64,000 nucleotides of DNA from Sphaerulina vaccinii (taxonomy: Eukaryota; Ascomycota; Dothideomycetes; Mycosphaerellales; Mycosphaerellaceae): NCBI GenBank assembly GCA_022570795.1, contig JAKUDP010000008.1, positions 2,046,001 through 2,110,000 of the forward strand, given 5' to 3'. How positions within the stretch are numbered: position 1 is the stretch's first letter; the number at the start of each line of letters is the position of its first letter. The translations under genes were made by a program, and so were the position numbers. Of the stretch, positions 32,759 to 44,583 are shown piece after piece. The notes below the pieces were generated by a model. The model was given only the letters and a program-made list of their open reading frames with translations, was not told the origin of the DNA and did not search any database.

Positions 32759-35319
32759 TCATGACAACCCGAGAAGACCACCTTGCTGGGTGAATTTGAG
32801 CTGGTAGTCTCGCAAATCAGCCCAGTGTCGGAGCTCAGCATCTTCATTTTCAGGGTCACTGCTGTCATCTGCGGTGCTATTCGCTGGGCTCACGCGCTCC
32901 AGCCTCGTAAGGATCTTCAGGAAGGCGTTCAAGTATTCCTGTAAGTGCATTAGTGACCGACACCACGACATGGGACGATGAAGAGATCGTACCTGAGCCT
33001 GCATGGCCAAAGGACCCTTTCGCGGATCCGGTGTTTCGAGAAGTGTGCTAGCAATGGAGCGAACTTTCATGGTCTGGTGGCATGTCAGCAAAAGTCCATG
33101 TGGTAGCTTGGTTGGCTGACGACTTACAAATGAATCCGCATTCGGCTCCATGTTGACTTGATCGATGCTGCCAAGGACAACAAGGAGATCCTTCACGATA
33201 CTTTCACGCTCATCACGCATCTCATGCTCGATCATGTCATAGTGACTGCTTGGGATTTGTGGCACCATGTTGTCAATGCCGGCAGCTGTGATTCCAGCAC
33301 CCGGAGAGCTTGGCATCGAGTTTGGTGACTGCCGGGCACGGTGGTGTGCTTCGCAGAGGTTCCAGTACTTTTCCACGAGGTAAAACCTGGTGGCCAAGCT
33401 TGAGGCGTAGATGTTCGCCTTTTGGATCTCGTGCTGAGTGCGACGTCGGTCTTCGGCATTCTGTTCCGTCATCGTTCGTGATGATGGACTCATCAGGGAC
33501 TGAGCTGGGTCGCGACCCATGTGTGGCTGCACTGCGAACGCTGGATAGAAGCCACCATTCTGCTGATTCGGCGTCCCGATGTCCGTCCGCAAAGTAAGTT
33601 CAGCTGGCAGGTTGCTCATAGCTTCCTTGCAACGACGTAGAGACTCATGCATCACTCGTTTTTGCCTATCCCAGTCCACTATAGCGTCGATGCCCCAAGC
33701 CATCTCCATGGTGGCTAGTGTGTTGTACGAGCAGTATACGCGGACGTTAGCATTGAACCCGGAGATCATAGGAGCGAGTCCCGCAGGTTGTTGTTCGGTA
33801 TGTGTAGGGTAGATGCAGAAGTCATCCACCTCGGCTGGCAGTGGCGGGTATGGTTCAGTGTGTGTTGGAGGAGGGATGACTAGCTCTCCGAAGTTGGCAC
33901 CCAGCTGTTCCATTGACTTGACGCTGACGAACATGGTCCAGAAGATGCGGCGGCCCATCTCCAGAGTAATGTTGTCGACACTCTGTTCGTGGCTGTGGTC
34001 AATGCCATTGCTGTGACTTCCCATAGCCGTTGGTAGCGAGCCCAGTTGGGCATAACTTTGGGCTTTGGCCTTATGCAAGCCAAGAGTTCTCAAGATGGTC
34101 AGGCACTCGCCGAAGTATAGCCGACCCAGACGCCATCTGAATGTGTAGACGCCAGTCAATGCGAGGAAATAGCTTGTGGCCGCATCATACACATTGAGGT
34201 TGTCGCTTTCCAAGTATCCAGGTCCTCGCGCTGCTGCACATACTTTCTGACACCGCTGCACAAGGCTCATATGATTCGGGAACATATTCTCACGCTTCTG
34301 AGCTTTGAGATGTAACCTTGGCTTTCGTGGGAACGAAGCTACCAATGCTCCAACCATTGATGCGAGCAACGCCAAGAAGGACTTGTTGGTCAGATCTTCT
34401 CTGTGCTTCCATGCCTCGCGGAAGCTGGGCTCGTGTGGGAACGGGCATAGCGGATGAACGTAGGTGAAGAAGTCGTCGATGAGCAAGTCCAAGGTATCGA
34501 CCGGGCAAATCGACTCTGCTGAGAGAGGTGCTGAGGAGTGTCCCGAGAGAGCTGCTAAGGCGTGGGCGGCGTTGGTAGGCGAAGCTGGCGTGGATATGCC
34601 CGAGCCTGGTGTGCTTGCATTCTGCTGCTCTTCGAGGCGTCTTCGTTTGATAGCTTCTGCATGTCGATTCGGTGGTCCTCGTCGTCTGCTAGGTCGATCA
34701 AATGTACACGGAATGTCGAGTGCTGCACAAGCTCTGCACGGCGGCCCGGTCTCATCGCACTGCTGAAGTTAGGGCTTGCAACAATTCCAATTTCCCCTCC
34801 CTAACATACCTTGACTTTGCGAATAGAGCACGAATCGCAAGCCTTTCTCAAGCGATTTGTCTTCTGCGGTTGCTCCGGAGTTGTCGTCTGAGTGGGAGGC
34901 TGCGAAAGTCCAGCAGCACTCGTTGGATGACTGGTCACTGGCGTTGGCTGCTGAAGATGTTGGGAGACGTGCGAAATATAGTGCCGTGGCTGGTCATCGG
35001 GATGGTGTAGGTCGTGTGTGAGGCTTTGAATGTGCTGGCTTGCGGGACTATTGTGGCCAGTCCCCGGCAATGTCTCGACTTTGGAATATATCGGTTGGTT
35101 CAAGCTGCTGAATTGCAATTGCTCTTGCTGAGACGGGTCCAGCATCTGTTGTGCTCCGCCCTGGGCGGGATACAGCCCATTGTAGTGCTGGTCTTGCTGT
35201 TGCGGCGGCGGTGGGTAGCCATTGTTGTTCTGGGCATTCTGGTTGTTCATTTGCGCCAGCATCCAGTTGTGCACCTGGAGCTGCGATGAGTAATAATTCG
35301 ACATCACTGCGGCAGACAT
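32759..35319 (-). CDS. Zn(II)2Cys6 fungal-specific transcription factor
   Basis: Nuclear regulator with a binuclear zinc cluster. Exons 34810-35319, 33128-34759, 32993-33073 and 32759-32938 give 800 residues. The first intron (34760-34809) falls inside the cluster: C161-x2-C164-x6-C171-x6-C178-x2-C181-x6-C188, all six cysteines present. The flank ERPSRRRGPPNRHAEAIKRRR-like stretch (here DRPSRRRGPPNRHAEAIKRR) is basic linker. Upstream is a Gln/Asn/Pro-rich region. Residues about 240-700 form the fungal-specific transcription factor domain (LIDDFFTYVHPLCPFPHEPSF...). Two further introns (33074-33127, 32939-32992) are each 54 nt and contain no in-frame stop, so the frame reads through; I call them introns from gtaagt/ccag and gtacga/acag borders and branch-like gctgac and actaat. 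Retention would give 836 residues. Target genes are unknown. Confidence 0.88.
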
Positions 35320-37008
35320 TCGGGACAATGGTGGATGATGTTGTGAATAGGACCCAGATGTAGCGCGAATCCGCGCGAAAGTGGGCGCGGTGTCGCCGGT
35401 AAATAGGACGCTGATACACGAGAGCGGTACTTACGATGACAAGTTCGATCGATGGATGCCAGTACGCGACTGATAACTGACCAGCGGCAAGTGGCGGTCC
35501 TCGACTGGGATCCCTCACTGGCGTCGCACGAGGGGCTGCTCAGACCAATTCGACGATCAGGTCACGCACTCTCATGGAGTCTCATGGGCGGTGGCTCCAG
35601 GCGCGAGCGTAGTCCGAAGATTAGAGACGCAGGTGTTGCCAACGTGCAGCAAAACCGCTAGGGCAGGCGTAAGCTCAAACTTAATCTCGAATCCCGTCGA
35701 GTTCAAGAATTGTCGAAACAAGGGCGGCCAGGCGAACAGGCCACAGTCCTAGTCCTAGTAAGAGTAGCGTGGACAGGCCACCAGATGCTTGTGCTGGCAA
35801 GGTCCACCGCTCCGGTGTGTCGCAATCAAACGTCCTAGAGAATATCAAGCAGGGCTGTCCTGGTCCTGGGACGTCTCTTCCGGACACGGTGATGTGAGGT
35901 AATGCGATTGGGGGCTTGCTGGAAGGAAAGCGATTCGCAAGCTTCCAAACACGCGTTGCCAGTCTGCATGCAGGCCCATCTTGGCGGGATCCACAGCACG
36001 AAAACTTGACAACCAGCACGTCCGTCCACGACTCCCTACACATGCTACACAAGCTACACAAAACAATGCTGGCTGGTTTTTCACCTCCCGTGCAGGCCTT
36101 TCCCGTGTACTTGATTTCCACGCTAGAAACGATGGCTGCAGGGCACAGCCGCGCTGCCTCCCTCCCTCCAAGCAACCACGCGCGACTCCAAGCCTTGCCC
36201 GCGGCCAACGGGTATCTGGAAGCTGTTACATCAGACTTATGTCTGACAGGCAAGTGGTGGCTGCACCCGCTGCGCGCAGGCAAAGAGCCGCACCTGTCCA
36301 TCAATATACAACCGCAGCGTCATTCTCGCCCAGCATGCCTACATCAGCTTCGAATTCAGACAGCTGTACGAGGGACCCGCAACTGTCCGACTTCGCTCAG
36401 CTACAACAGGCCTGCGCTGAGACGAAGGCCCACACGCAAATTTCTCCTCATGCATTGCTGTCTTGCTCAATGGCTAGCGCCTTTCGGCTGCTAGTAGGCG
36501 AGCGACTCATCATGCATTCTGCCTGTTCATAAGGTTGTGACAGGGTGTTCTGTGCACCCGTGCTAGTACTACTTTCTATGACCACTCGGGCCCGACGTCA
36601 CCTTTTGAGAATGTTGCTAGGGATATGTACAGAGCGCGGGGTGGGCGCGAGCATCACGACTGCTTATCCACGCTGGAAATGACTTGTCTCCGCTGTGGTG
36701 GGCTGGCTTTTGCGCACCACGAAGCTGACCTGGCTCGGAAAAGCAAACTCTCATCATCCTCTACAATCTGAGCTCATCTACTTGCATCATTGACTGTTTG
36801 TAGGTGTTGTGCTGGAAGTATCATACCGCTACATCATCACAGCTGCGACTCACATACAACCCGAACTTAAAAGTCCAGAGATCCAATTGCAAGCTGAAGC
36901 ACGAATTTATCGACTTTGCTGCTTTCAGACAGTAGACCGTTGCTTGCTCACTGAAAAGTACCCAGATCCGCATCTTTCCGCAACGACATCAATTCTCGAT
37001 GTACTACC
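35320..37008. promoter_or_regulatory. long upstream region of the Zn2Cys6 gene
   Basis: About 1.7 kb without a supportable gene. The open frame on the minus strand at 35681-36304 reads as low-complexity translation of non-coding sequence. Long leaders and promoters are common for fungal regulators, which may explain the gap (inference). Confidence 0.4.
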
Positions 37009-37754
37009 TCACCACAATGACGGTTTATCCTTGCTATGAAAGCTTGTCACGAGCTGTCTGAGGTCAGAGCGCAGGTGTTGAGCGTCAGAATCAGAGTCCA
37101 GCAGACAATAAAGATCCTGAACCTCGAGATCCCGTTCGGATTGCAGAGTCAGTGATGTCAACTCTGCGGCAGCGATTGCAGTCTGCGCGGAAAACCATGA
37201 GGATTCTGCGGAATTTGCTCGCAAGTTTCTCGTCGAGATTCTGAGTTCGTTCTTCGCTGTTTCGAGAGCAGTTTTTAACGAACCGCCCTGCGCAAGACCG
37301 CGACATCGCATACAGAACGTGCCACACTCAATCTGTTCTATGAAAAGGTCATCAGATCGTGTCGGACATTGTTCGGGCAACTTAGGAAGGAAATCTACGA
37401 GAAGGAACGGAAACTTCAGAAAAGGAAAAGTCGAAACAAAGCTTATGCTCGGAAGGACGGATCCACCTGAACCTTAAGCACCAACTCTTGAAGGCATAGC
37501 CAAAGAGTGAAAGAAGGCATCGCGACTGCACTGACGTTGAGACAGCGATCGTTATCTTCGTGTCTTGCCAGTCGAAAGGTAGAGAGTTGCTGAGATGCAA
37601 CCCGCTGGCAAAAGCCTGTGAAATCGTCGACCATTACGCCGCAGCACGTCAGCCATGGCCGACAAAGATCCGATAGCACGTCTGCCGTGTTCGAGGAATA
37701 CTTGCGATATGCAGTGCGATAGGCATGTTCCAGCACGAGCGGGAAGAGATACAT
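37009..37754 (-). CDS. Possible two-exon gene, unknown product
   Basis: Doubtful. Two minus-strand open frames look more protein-like than others in this gap and can be joined in phase 0: 37467-37754 (MYLFPLVLEHAYRTAYRKY...) and 37009-37380 (LPEQCPTRSDDLFIEQIECG...), through an 86-nt intron with gtggat and ctaag borders. The product would be 219 residues, helix-prone in its second half (SLKTALETAKNELRISTRNL, then LQSERDLEVQDLYCLL) and with no domain that I recognise. The donor is weak and no clean CTRAY branch point is visible. The frame of the first exon also extends further upstream without an ATG. It may be non-coding. Confidence 0.25.
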
Positions 37755-38577
37755 CTCAAGATTGTGAGCGCCCGTAGAGGCATGATACTTGGAGGCAAGA
37801 CGCCACAAGCTGGTTGTTGTTCGGAAATGCGACAGGTGTCATGTATGCTGTGCATGTTGCTGCTTGCTATGACTCGGCAGGTGACCATCCATCCTTGCGG
37901 CATCTGAAGGTGAATGATGTAGAATCATATGCCCAGACGACTGGTGTCTCTATCCGCAGACAGGACCCGAGGAAGGCGGTGTGAGCTCCGAGCAGCGCTG
38001 TGGGTGTTCATGGCTTGGAATGTCGCTGAGCTGGAGGTACCTGTACACGAGAAAGCGTGGACACGTCGTGCATGTCAAGATCACGAGGAAAGAATATGCT
38101 TGATGGTATGGACTTCAACTGAAGAGTGCAATGAGCGGTGTAGGGAATTGCGAGGGATGATGTGGGATCTGGTATATGTAGATTGCTCGTAGGACTTCCA
38201 AGCAAAGATGGCAAGGCAGCCTATGAGGTCTTCTTCTGAGTACGTCTCTATCACAGCCTGAGCCATACCTCTTCGGTTTCGATTGTGAGCAATATATGCA
38301 GCGCGACAGTAGTGATGGAATGCGTTCTTCTCAAGATATGTAGTGTGATTGTATAGAGATGTGCCAGTGTTGTAGGAGGTGAGGTGAGAACAGGCTCGAC
38401 TTCGCGTTAAGAAGGTTTCTTGCCAAAGTTTACACGGCGTCCACATCTCCGACTTCGACATCATCTCCACCAAACACAAACACATCTTTATTCATCACAG
38501 ACACCACACTCAGAGCGCCGGACCGCATCTCTGCCTCGCTCAGCAAACGTCGCCTTGCTGCAGAGGTCGTGTATGCC
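37755..38577. other. intergenic
   Basis: Upstream flank of the F-box-like gene at 38578. The frame of that gene stays open for about 190 nt before its ATG, so part of this stretch could be coding through an unseen upstream exon. Nothing else is recognisable. Confidence 0.4.
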
Positions 38578-39423
38578 ATGTACTCCAACCACGAGCTCGA
38601 ACAAATTCTCACGCGTGTTCGCCACTTCTGGTCTGCAGTGGGCCGCTATCCAAAGAACGCTGCCGGCAGTCTAGGGTCATGTGCCAGAGCTCGAGCAAAT
38701 CGACTAGACGAGGAATATCAGCGGCGCTGTCGCTCACTGATATCACGCATCGACAGAGTGCTCTGCGATCCGGACATTTTCAAGAACGACGAGTCTATCG
38801 CGTGTCTACGTCAACATCAGCGAGAATTACTACTTGTGCTGCCACCAGTAGCCCGCTGCCATCTCCTTGAGCTGCCAGCCGAACTGCGAGAACTCATCTT
38901 CGCTCACGCAGTGACAGAGTGGATGCCATCTCCGACCTCGCCAGATGTCGCAGAAGGTGGACCTTCCTCCGCGGCCCTGAGGCAGTTGGTCAAACGACCA
39001 ATAAGGTTGGACCGATTCAACCGACCTTGTCCTGCGCCTATAACTTCAGCCTCACAGCAATTGCGCGCTGAGACTCTGCAGCTGTACTACCAAGAGAACG
39101 TCTTCGAATGCTGGAGACCTCGATTCTGGCTGAAAGACTGGAGCCAGAGTACCTTTATTGACTGGCTAGACTGCATGACTTCAGCAGAGCGTACATCATG
39201 GCTGCGCCATGTCGTCCTGCTCTACAAACACGAGGATGAGCTTCTACATGACGTCGAGGCTGCGCTCGCTGACGAGGGGTTCGTGCTAAAGAACTGTACT
39301 ATTGTCAATAAGCGAGAGCTCAGTGAGTACGAGTTGTGTTTCGAAGAGCTAGGTTTACCCAGACACTTTGGCAGAAAGCATCGTAGACGAGATCCCTGGT
39401 TCGCCGGTAGTGCTGCAACCTGA
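38578..39423 (+). CDS. F-box-like protein (LPAELR motif), unknown role
   Basis: A 281-residue product. A helical N-terminal part (MYSNHELEQILTRVRHFWSAVGRYP, then RCRSLISRIDRVLC) precedes the motif LLELPAELRELIFAHAV at about residues 97-113. Further on, ITSASQQLRAETLQLYYQENVFECW is the second conserved block of this group, followed by WLRHVVLLYK. Members of this group are numerous in Dothideomycetes and are generally described as F-box-like; substrate and partner are unknown here. The in-frame codons before the ATG are GTG and GCC with no upstream ATG, so the true start might lie in an earlier exon. The C-terminus is basic (GRKHRRRDPW). Confidence 0.7.
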   Translation: MYSNHELEQILTRVRHFWSAVGRYPKNAAGSLGSCARARANRLDEEYQRRCRSLISRIDRVLCDPDIFKNDESIACLRQHQRELLLVLPPVARCHLLELPAELRELIFAHAVTEWMPSPTSPDVAEGGPSSAALRQLVKRPIRLDRFNRPCPAPITSASQQLRAETLQLYYQENVFECWRPRFWLKDWSQSTFIDWLDCMTSAERTSWLRHVVLLYKHEDELLHDVEAALADEGFVLKNCTIVNKRELSEYELCFEELGLPRHFGRKHRRRDPWFAGSAAT

Positions 39424-39780
39424 CCGGGATACACGACGCTCTGGCGCTGCAGAACATCAATGTCAAACGGGCCTTCTTGAACGTCACTGCTAAAGGCGCG
39501 TATGCAGGCTGTATCACAGTCTCATGTTGTTCGCGAGACGGTTCTAGAGGCACAGCATGCGTAGGCGACTCGATCTGGCAGCAACAGCGCATCTCACTGC
39601 AGCTGGATGAATGATTTCATGCGAAGAGCTCTGGAAATTCGCGCAGTATGGCAGTTGAAACGTCATGCTCATTTCGATTGCAACAAACAACATGGGTGGA
39701 ACGCCCCTCATGATCGCCCACGCTTCCGGCAGACATGGCCTTAGTGCACTGCCTCTTTCGCTTACAGCATTGGATTGAGC
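39424..39780. other. intergenic
   Basis: Short convergent spacer; nothing recognisable. Confidence 0.5.
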
Positions 39781-40071
39781 TTAGAAAGGCCGACTCGGAG
39801 GATCTTCAGCTAGGATCATCAAGAAGCCGTCACTGGCGCGCTTCCAGCCGGAGCCTTCCGCGTGCAAGACATTGTCGAGGTGCATACCAAATGCATTGAT
39901 CTGGAACATGACCAACGAGATTCCAGCAACCAGAATGAGGAATCCGAGCACTGCAGTCGCATACGAAACAACCACTACTATACCGCCAATTGCCTAAAAC
40001 TTCCAATCAAGCTGCGATGCGCATGCCTAATAACAACGAAAAGAATACTGCGGACGACTCACGAGCGACAT
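39781..40071 (-). CDS. Small single-helix membrane protein, 73 residues, with a 9-nt first coding exon
   Basis: Exons 40063-40071 (coding only Met-Ser-Leu) and 39781-39993 join in phase 0 through a 69-nt intron with borders gtgagt and ttttag. The second exon frame has no ATG of its own near its 5' end, and without the splice the frame hits stops upstream. The product starts MSLAIGGIVVVVSYATAVLG, continues FLILVAGISLVMFQINAFGMHLDNVLH, and ends in a soluble tail DGFLMILAEDPPSRPF. The hydrophobic stretch (about residues 4-32) could be one long or two short helices. No family is recognised. The clean donor, pyrimidine-rich acceptor and strongly amphiphilic product argue that it is real; confidence is limited by its size. 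Confidence 0.45.
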
Positions 40072-42126
40072 TTTCTATGATGAGGAGCTGCATTTCCCTA
40101 CTCCTAGCTTCCAATGCGTGGCACTGTGCAGGAGTCCTTTGGCAAATCCTCCCAAGGAGTCTGCATCACGCAGATGGCAAGTGAAACGCAGGCACAGCAA
40201 GACCACTCGGAGACGATTCCGCAGCTATATTCTCATCTGCTCGTGCTACATCGTTGTTCCGAGTACCAGCGCGAGTTGTGTGGTATGCCTTGTTCAGTGG
40301 TACTACAGCGGCGGGCCCCCGGACGAATGTTCCGTAGGATGTTGTGTGATCTTGAGTTCAGTTGGCTTGTATCAGCATTCAGTATTGCTTTGTTATGACC
40401 TCGATACCCTCGATCTTGGTTGACCCGGGCGTCGATTCTTGGCCTCACCGCCTACTGTTGCGCGTGGCCCCGGCTCGAGGGCCTAAACATCGGCTGGAAA
40501 CCACCCCTGGCATACAAGACCATAGACTTCAGCCTCAGTCTGCTTTCTTATCCGCGATGCACTGATAGCATTGGTCGATACTCTTCAAACCGGACACGCA
40601 GCCGTTCTCTCTACCTGTACCGCAATCAGGGGCACCAGTCGAAATGATCTCGTTTAGCTCTTGCTTGCTGAACCTTCTGCTGACACTCAGCTTGATGGGA
40701 CGCCGCCTTGGCAGAAGAAGCTAAGCGCGTCATGCATGGATGGTGTTCTTCACCACGCTAAAGTGGAGATGCCGTAATGTCTCATAATTTAGACTGGCCC
40801 TACAAAGTTAGGCGCGAGTCTGTGCTGGGATTTGACAGGCCGTGATGCTTCGAGATATTGGACGCGTGTGCAATGCCGTTGTCCGCAATGGTCCACAAAC
40901 ACGCCCGCCTAGCATTGACGCTCGCATCAGGCGATGGGGCACATCAGTGTCGACAGATATGCTCTACCGCATTCAGCATCCCGCTCGCGAACAGCTCCAC
41001 ATCGGGAATGGCATGAAACGGCCAACTGGAGTGGCGGACTAAGTCCTCTCCCACATACTGACCTATCTGGCCGCTCCTAGCGATGCAATCGATATCAGTC
41101 TCCTTAGTCAGAGAACTTCTCCAGCCCAACGACGCTCTACACGATACTGCACTGAGCATCTTTGGAGCTATGTGTGCGCAGTCTTTCAGCGCGCACTACA
41201 CAGTTGAAGTATCTTCTCTTCAGCCTAAAGGCGCGCCGACAACAACCACGCTACAGGTGGCACAAGATGATAGCGCTGCACATCTGTTGCAGGGCACGAC
41301 ACCAACTTGCGGCTAAGAGACTATCAAGGAGGCGGGCTGCCAAGAACCCGACCCTTGTCCAACCACAATAGCGTGAACGTTCCTGAGCATAGGACACCTG
41401 CTACTTGGTCAATCAGCCAGAGATTACGCTGTGCTGATCAGTTCTTACCCGGTGCGAGAGCAATAGTCAGTTCAGGTGCCGAGAGAGGCATGACCAGGCG
41501 AAGACGAATGCCATCGACACGAGGACTGATATGAACTATTCTCAAGTAAGCCGCCTCCTTTTCCGCAGCTCTTGGAAAGGCCTGCAATGCCTTTTCTTGT
41601 TGTACCGCGATGAGCCGTGGTTGCCCAGTCCAGCTGTCGGAGCTATTGTCCACATCCCGTTCAGATCGATGTCAACATCCGCCGCCGGTCTTCGACATCC
41701 GTCATCGAGATCAGGACTTTGGTAATCGGAGATGGTATCAAGTGCTTTCATCTGGGCACCCTCTATCTGGGCACTCTCTGTTTGAGGCTAGGCGTGTAGT
41801 CTGGGGTGTAAGTATTCACTCAAGTGGGGTCGAACTGTGTTACGTACACGGGATCCCCTTCGCACAGCATTACCCCTCTTACTCCCAATGCACTAGTTAC
41901 GTCCGTATGCCTTCCACTATTCTTCTGCATTTCAAGCTCGGGATTGCTCCAACAGCTGCTCTCGATTCATTGCTTGGAACTTGGAGAAGATGGAAGCAGC
42001 AAGTTGTGATGAAAGTCTTGTATGTTCTGGGTCTATCATCTTGCGAGCTTTGTATCGATCAAGCAACCATCTAAGGTGGCACTGCGCGCAGGTGTAGCCA
42101 CAAGAGCTCACGAGACCTCGCCAGGC
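40072..42126. other. gene-poor interval of about 2 kb
   Basis: No frame with recognisable protein features. Frames such as plus 41610-42074 and minus 41438-41751 are not convincing. No repeats seen. Confidence 0.45.
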
Positions 42127-43242
42127 TCATGGATGGTTTGCAAGGACCCCGCCGTCGATCACCATAACATTGCCATTGCAGTATCCACCGGCTTTACTGG
42201 CCAGATACAGGATGGTACCTGCCAGCTCCTCCTCGTTGCCCATTCTCTTCCTTGGCACCAGTGTCTGGGGCATGACACCACCCGAATGCTCCCAAGCCTT
42301 GACAACGCCTGTGGTCATCTCCGATGCGAACCAGCCTACAAACAGAAGTGTATAAGTCAGCAGTTGTCTTGGAAGCTCGACTTATACACGTGAGTCTCGT
42401 ACCAGGAGCAATGATGTTGGTCCGAATGTCATGCGGGACCAGGAAGTTTCCGAGATTCTTCATGAGTTGATGAACTCCAGCTTTCGAAGCATTGTATATG
42501 AATGAGTCTGTGAACTTCGCCAGACCGCCAACACTACCCACTGCAATGACTTGACTCGTCGGTGCTGAAGGATCTCGACGCTTGTTACCAAGATCAAGCA
42601 ACTCCAGGAATGCCATTGTCATCAAAAATACAGCAGCAACATTGGTCTCCAGTGTCTTCGTCCAAAGTTCCTGAGGTCTATGGTTGAAGTAATAGTCTCG
42701 GATTTCTTGAACAGAGGAGTCTCCACTTGGCTTCGGTCTGGCATTGGGACTACTATCGAAAGTCGTCATGCCTGCATTACAGATCAGAAGATCAATGTAG
42801 CCGACCTCTTTCGTAACAGCCTCGACTGCTCGCTGAATGTCTTCACGAGATGTAGTATCGCCTTGAAGAGGTATGATGTTGCCGTGGACCTGTCAGAGTC
42901 AATACACAAGCACGATCTGTACATACAGCCGCGACATACAGCTTGCTTCGCAACTGCATCAAGTTTCTCTTGCCTTCGTCCGGTGATGAAGACCTTGGCT
43001 CCTTGTGACTCAAGTGTCTTGGCAATGATCAGGCCTTGCAGACTGCGTTGTCAGAAAGGAGTATGTGCTGCCTACTTTCGACAGTGTCACATACCAAGAC
43101 CTGTACCGCCTGCAGTCACCTGTCAGCTTCCGATGTCAGCTGTCGCATTAGAGAGATATATACCTCCTGTAACGACAGCGACGAGTCCCGAGACGTCATT
43201 GAGGTGTCTCGGGTCATATTGTGAAGTTGTGCTGTCAGACAT
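42127..43242 (-). CDS. Short-chain dehydrogenase/reductase (classical SDR)
   Basis: NAD(P)-dependent oxidoreductase of the classical SDR fold, 294 residues. Five exons: 43164-43242, 43095-43109, 42940-43034, 42403-42889 and 42127-42335. Exon 2 is only 15 nt. The nucleotide-binding motif TGGGTGLG (residues 25-32) is spread over exons 1 to 3. Other marks are NAG (LLICNAGM), the catalytic serine in VIAVGSVGG, and YNASK with Tyr and Lys of the catalytic tetrad. The end (GTILYLASKAGGYCNGNVMVIDGG) is the usual SDR C-terminus. The arginine in ITGRRQEK after beta-2 suggests NADP(H) preference (inference). Substrate unknown. A continuous minus-strand frame misreads the last intron; the splice gt/tag at 42336-42402 restores IIAPGWFASEMTT. 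Confidence 0.9.
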
Positions 43243-44583
43243 GGCAGTACAATATAGATGTTTTCTTGATCAATGTGCTTGGCTGTCTGGCGAAAGTGAG
43301 GCTGTAGCAAGTGAGGTCGGCACGATGGGCATCGGCCCCGCACCGAATCTCGGTGAGCGAGGGACGATCAGGGACGATCAGGGACGATCTCAGTTTCAAC
43401 ATCATTGCACACAAAAGAGCTGATTCGTCCCTGCCATAACCTCAACAGCCAGGTCACCAGTCTTCAGGCTATACGATGAAGCCTCGAGCTCATTCAGAGG
43501 CGCCAATCGCAAGACTGCTGAGCAGTTGTCAAGATGGCGATGTCCCGACGGCCTCCTCCCAGGTTACAGCTGTCGACTCACGTATACCTCAACTCTTACA
43601 GTGACTGACTCACAGCTGCGGAGCTCCACGTATGTGATGCATGCTACTTCTCACACTTCTGAGTACTATAGGCACGACTTCAAACTCTCTTGTCCTGGTT
43701 GGCAAGCAGGCTCAGAGCTAGAAGTCCTCTGGAAGCAGACATGCGGATAAAGACAAGGATACCGTGGGGTCAAGAAGAACACGCGGATGACTTGGGTACC
43801 CATCACCACAGAAAGCTAATTTCTTCTCAGGTCACCCTCACAAATTTCGTTACGAGGGGCACGCCAGTCGGTGAAGCGGGAAATGACAGGAACGCATTCT
43901 GGAAGACTTGCAGAAGATGTATCAGACTTGTTCTTGGCAACAGTCACATAGCACAAGACAGAAGCGATTTGGGCATTATCGCCTGATGTTGCAACCGACC
44001 TCGATATACACACCACATTCCTAGCCTGTACATACGTCTCACTTCGTATAGCAACGACATACCATCGGCCGAGCGGAAGTAGGAGTTTCAAGAACATCAA
44101 CAAAAAGACAACAACTTCGGAGGTGCCACCGAATTGCTGCTATGCATGTACCTCCAGGGCTAGGGTACACTGGTCAGTAGCCGCACACCAGACTTCAGGT
44201 ACCTGAGACACCTGCAAAGCATAAAACGACCCAGATTCTCTGCCCTCTCGAAGAAGTGGGTCCAAACTTGGCTTCAACCATACTCCCCAGCTATGATCTA
44301 TATGCCGGACCATTGCTGCTTCCGAATCGTGATTATTATTCCTCCAAGACGGCAGTTCGAGCTATACAAACGGATTATTGGTACCGCCGATGTAGCGAGA
44401 ATCGAAGTTGACGGAAAATCTTATGCTGGCATCGACCGGTAGCGTCCGCGAACTTGTTACACGTGGCGATGGTCTGGTCAGTTGATGGGCGCTGGTTCTA
44501 AGTCGACTGAGGTCGACCGATGCAGAGCTTGGTACGAAACGACGAGCCTCCATTCAACACCAGTTTTATTCGCCGAGTGCATG
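43243..44583. other. intergenic of about 1.3 kb
   Basis: Upstream flank of the SDR gene and downstream flank of the F-box-like gene at 44584. Apart from the 10-bp tandem repeat listed separately I see nothing. Confidence 0.45.
43361..43390. repeat. three tandem copies of a 10-bp unit
   Basis: GGGACGATCA repeated three times, the last copy ending in T. It lies about 120 bp upstream of the SDR start codon. It could be a set of binding sites or a slippage product. Confidence 0.7.

Noticed and set aside
35681..36304. Minus-strand frame of 207 codons upstream of the Zn2Cys6 gene
   Set aside because: Cys/Ser/Pro-rich translation of probable promoter DNA, with overlapping frames on both strands equally open.
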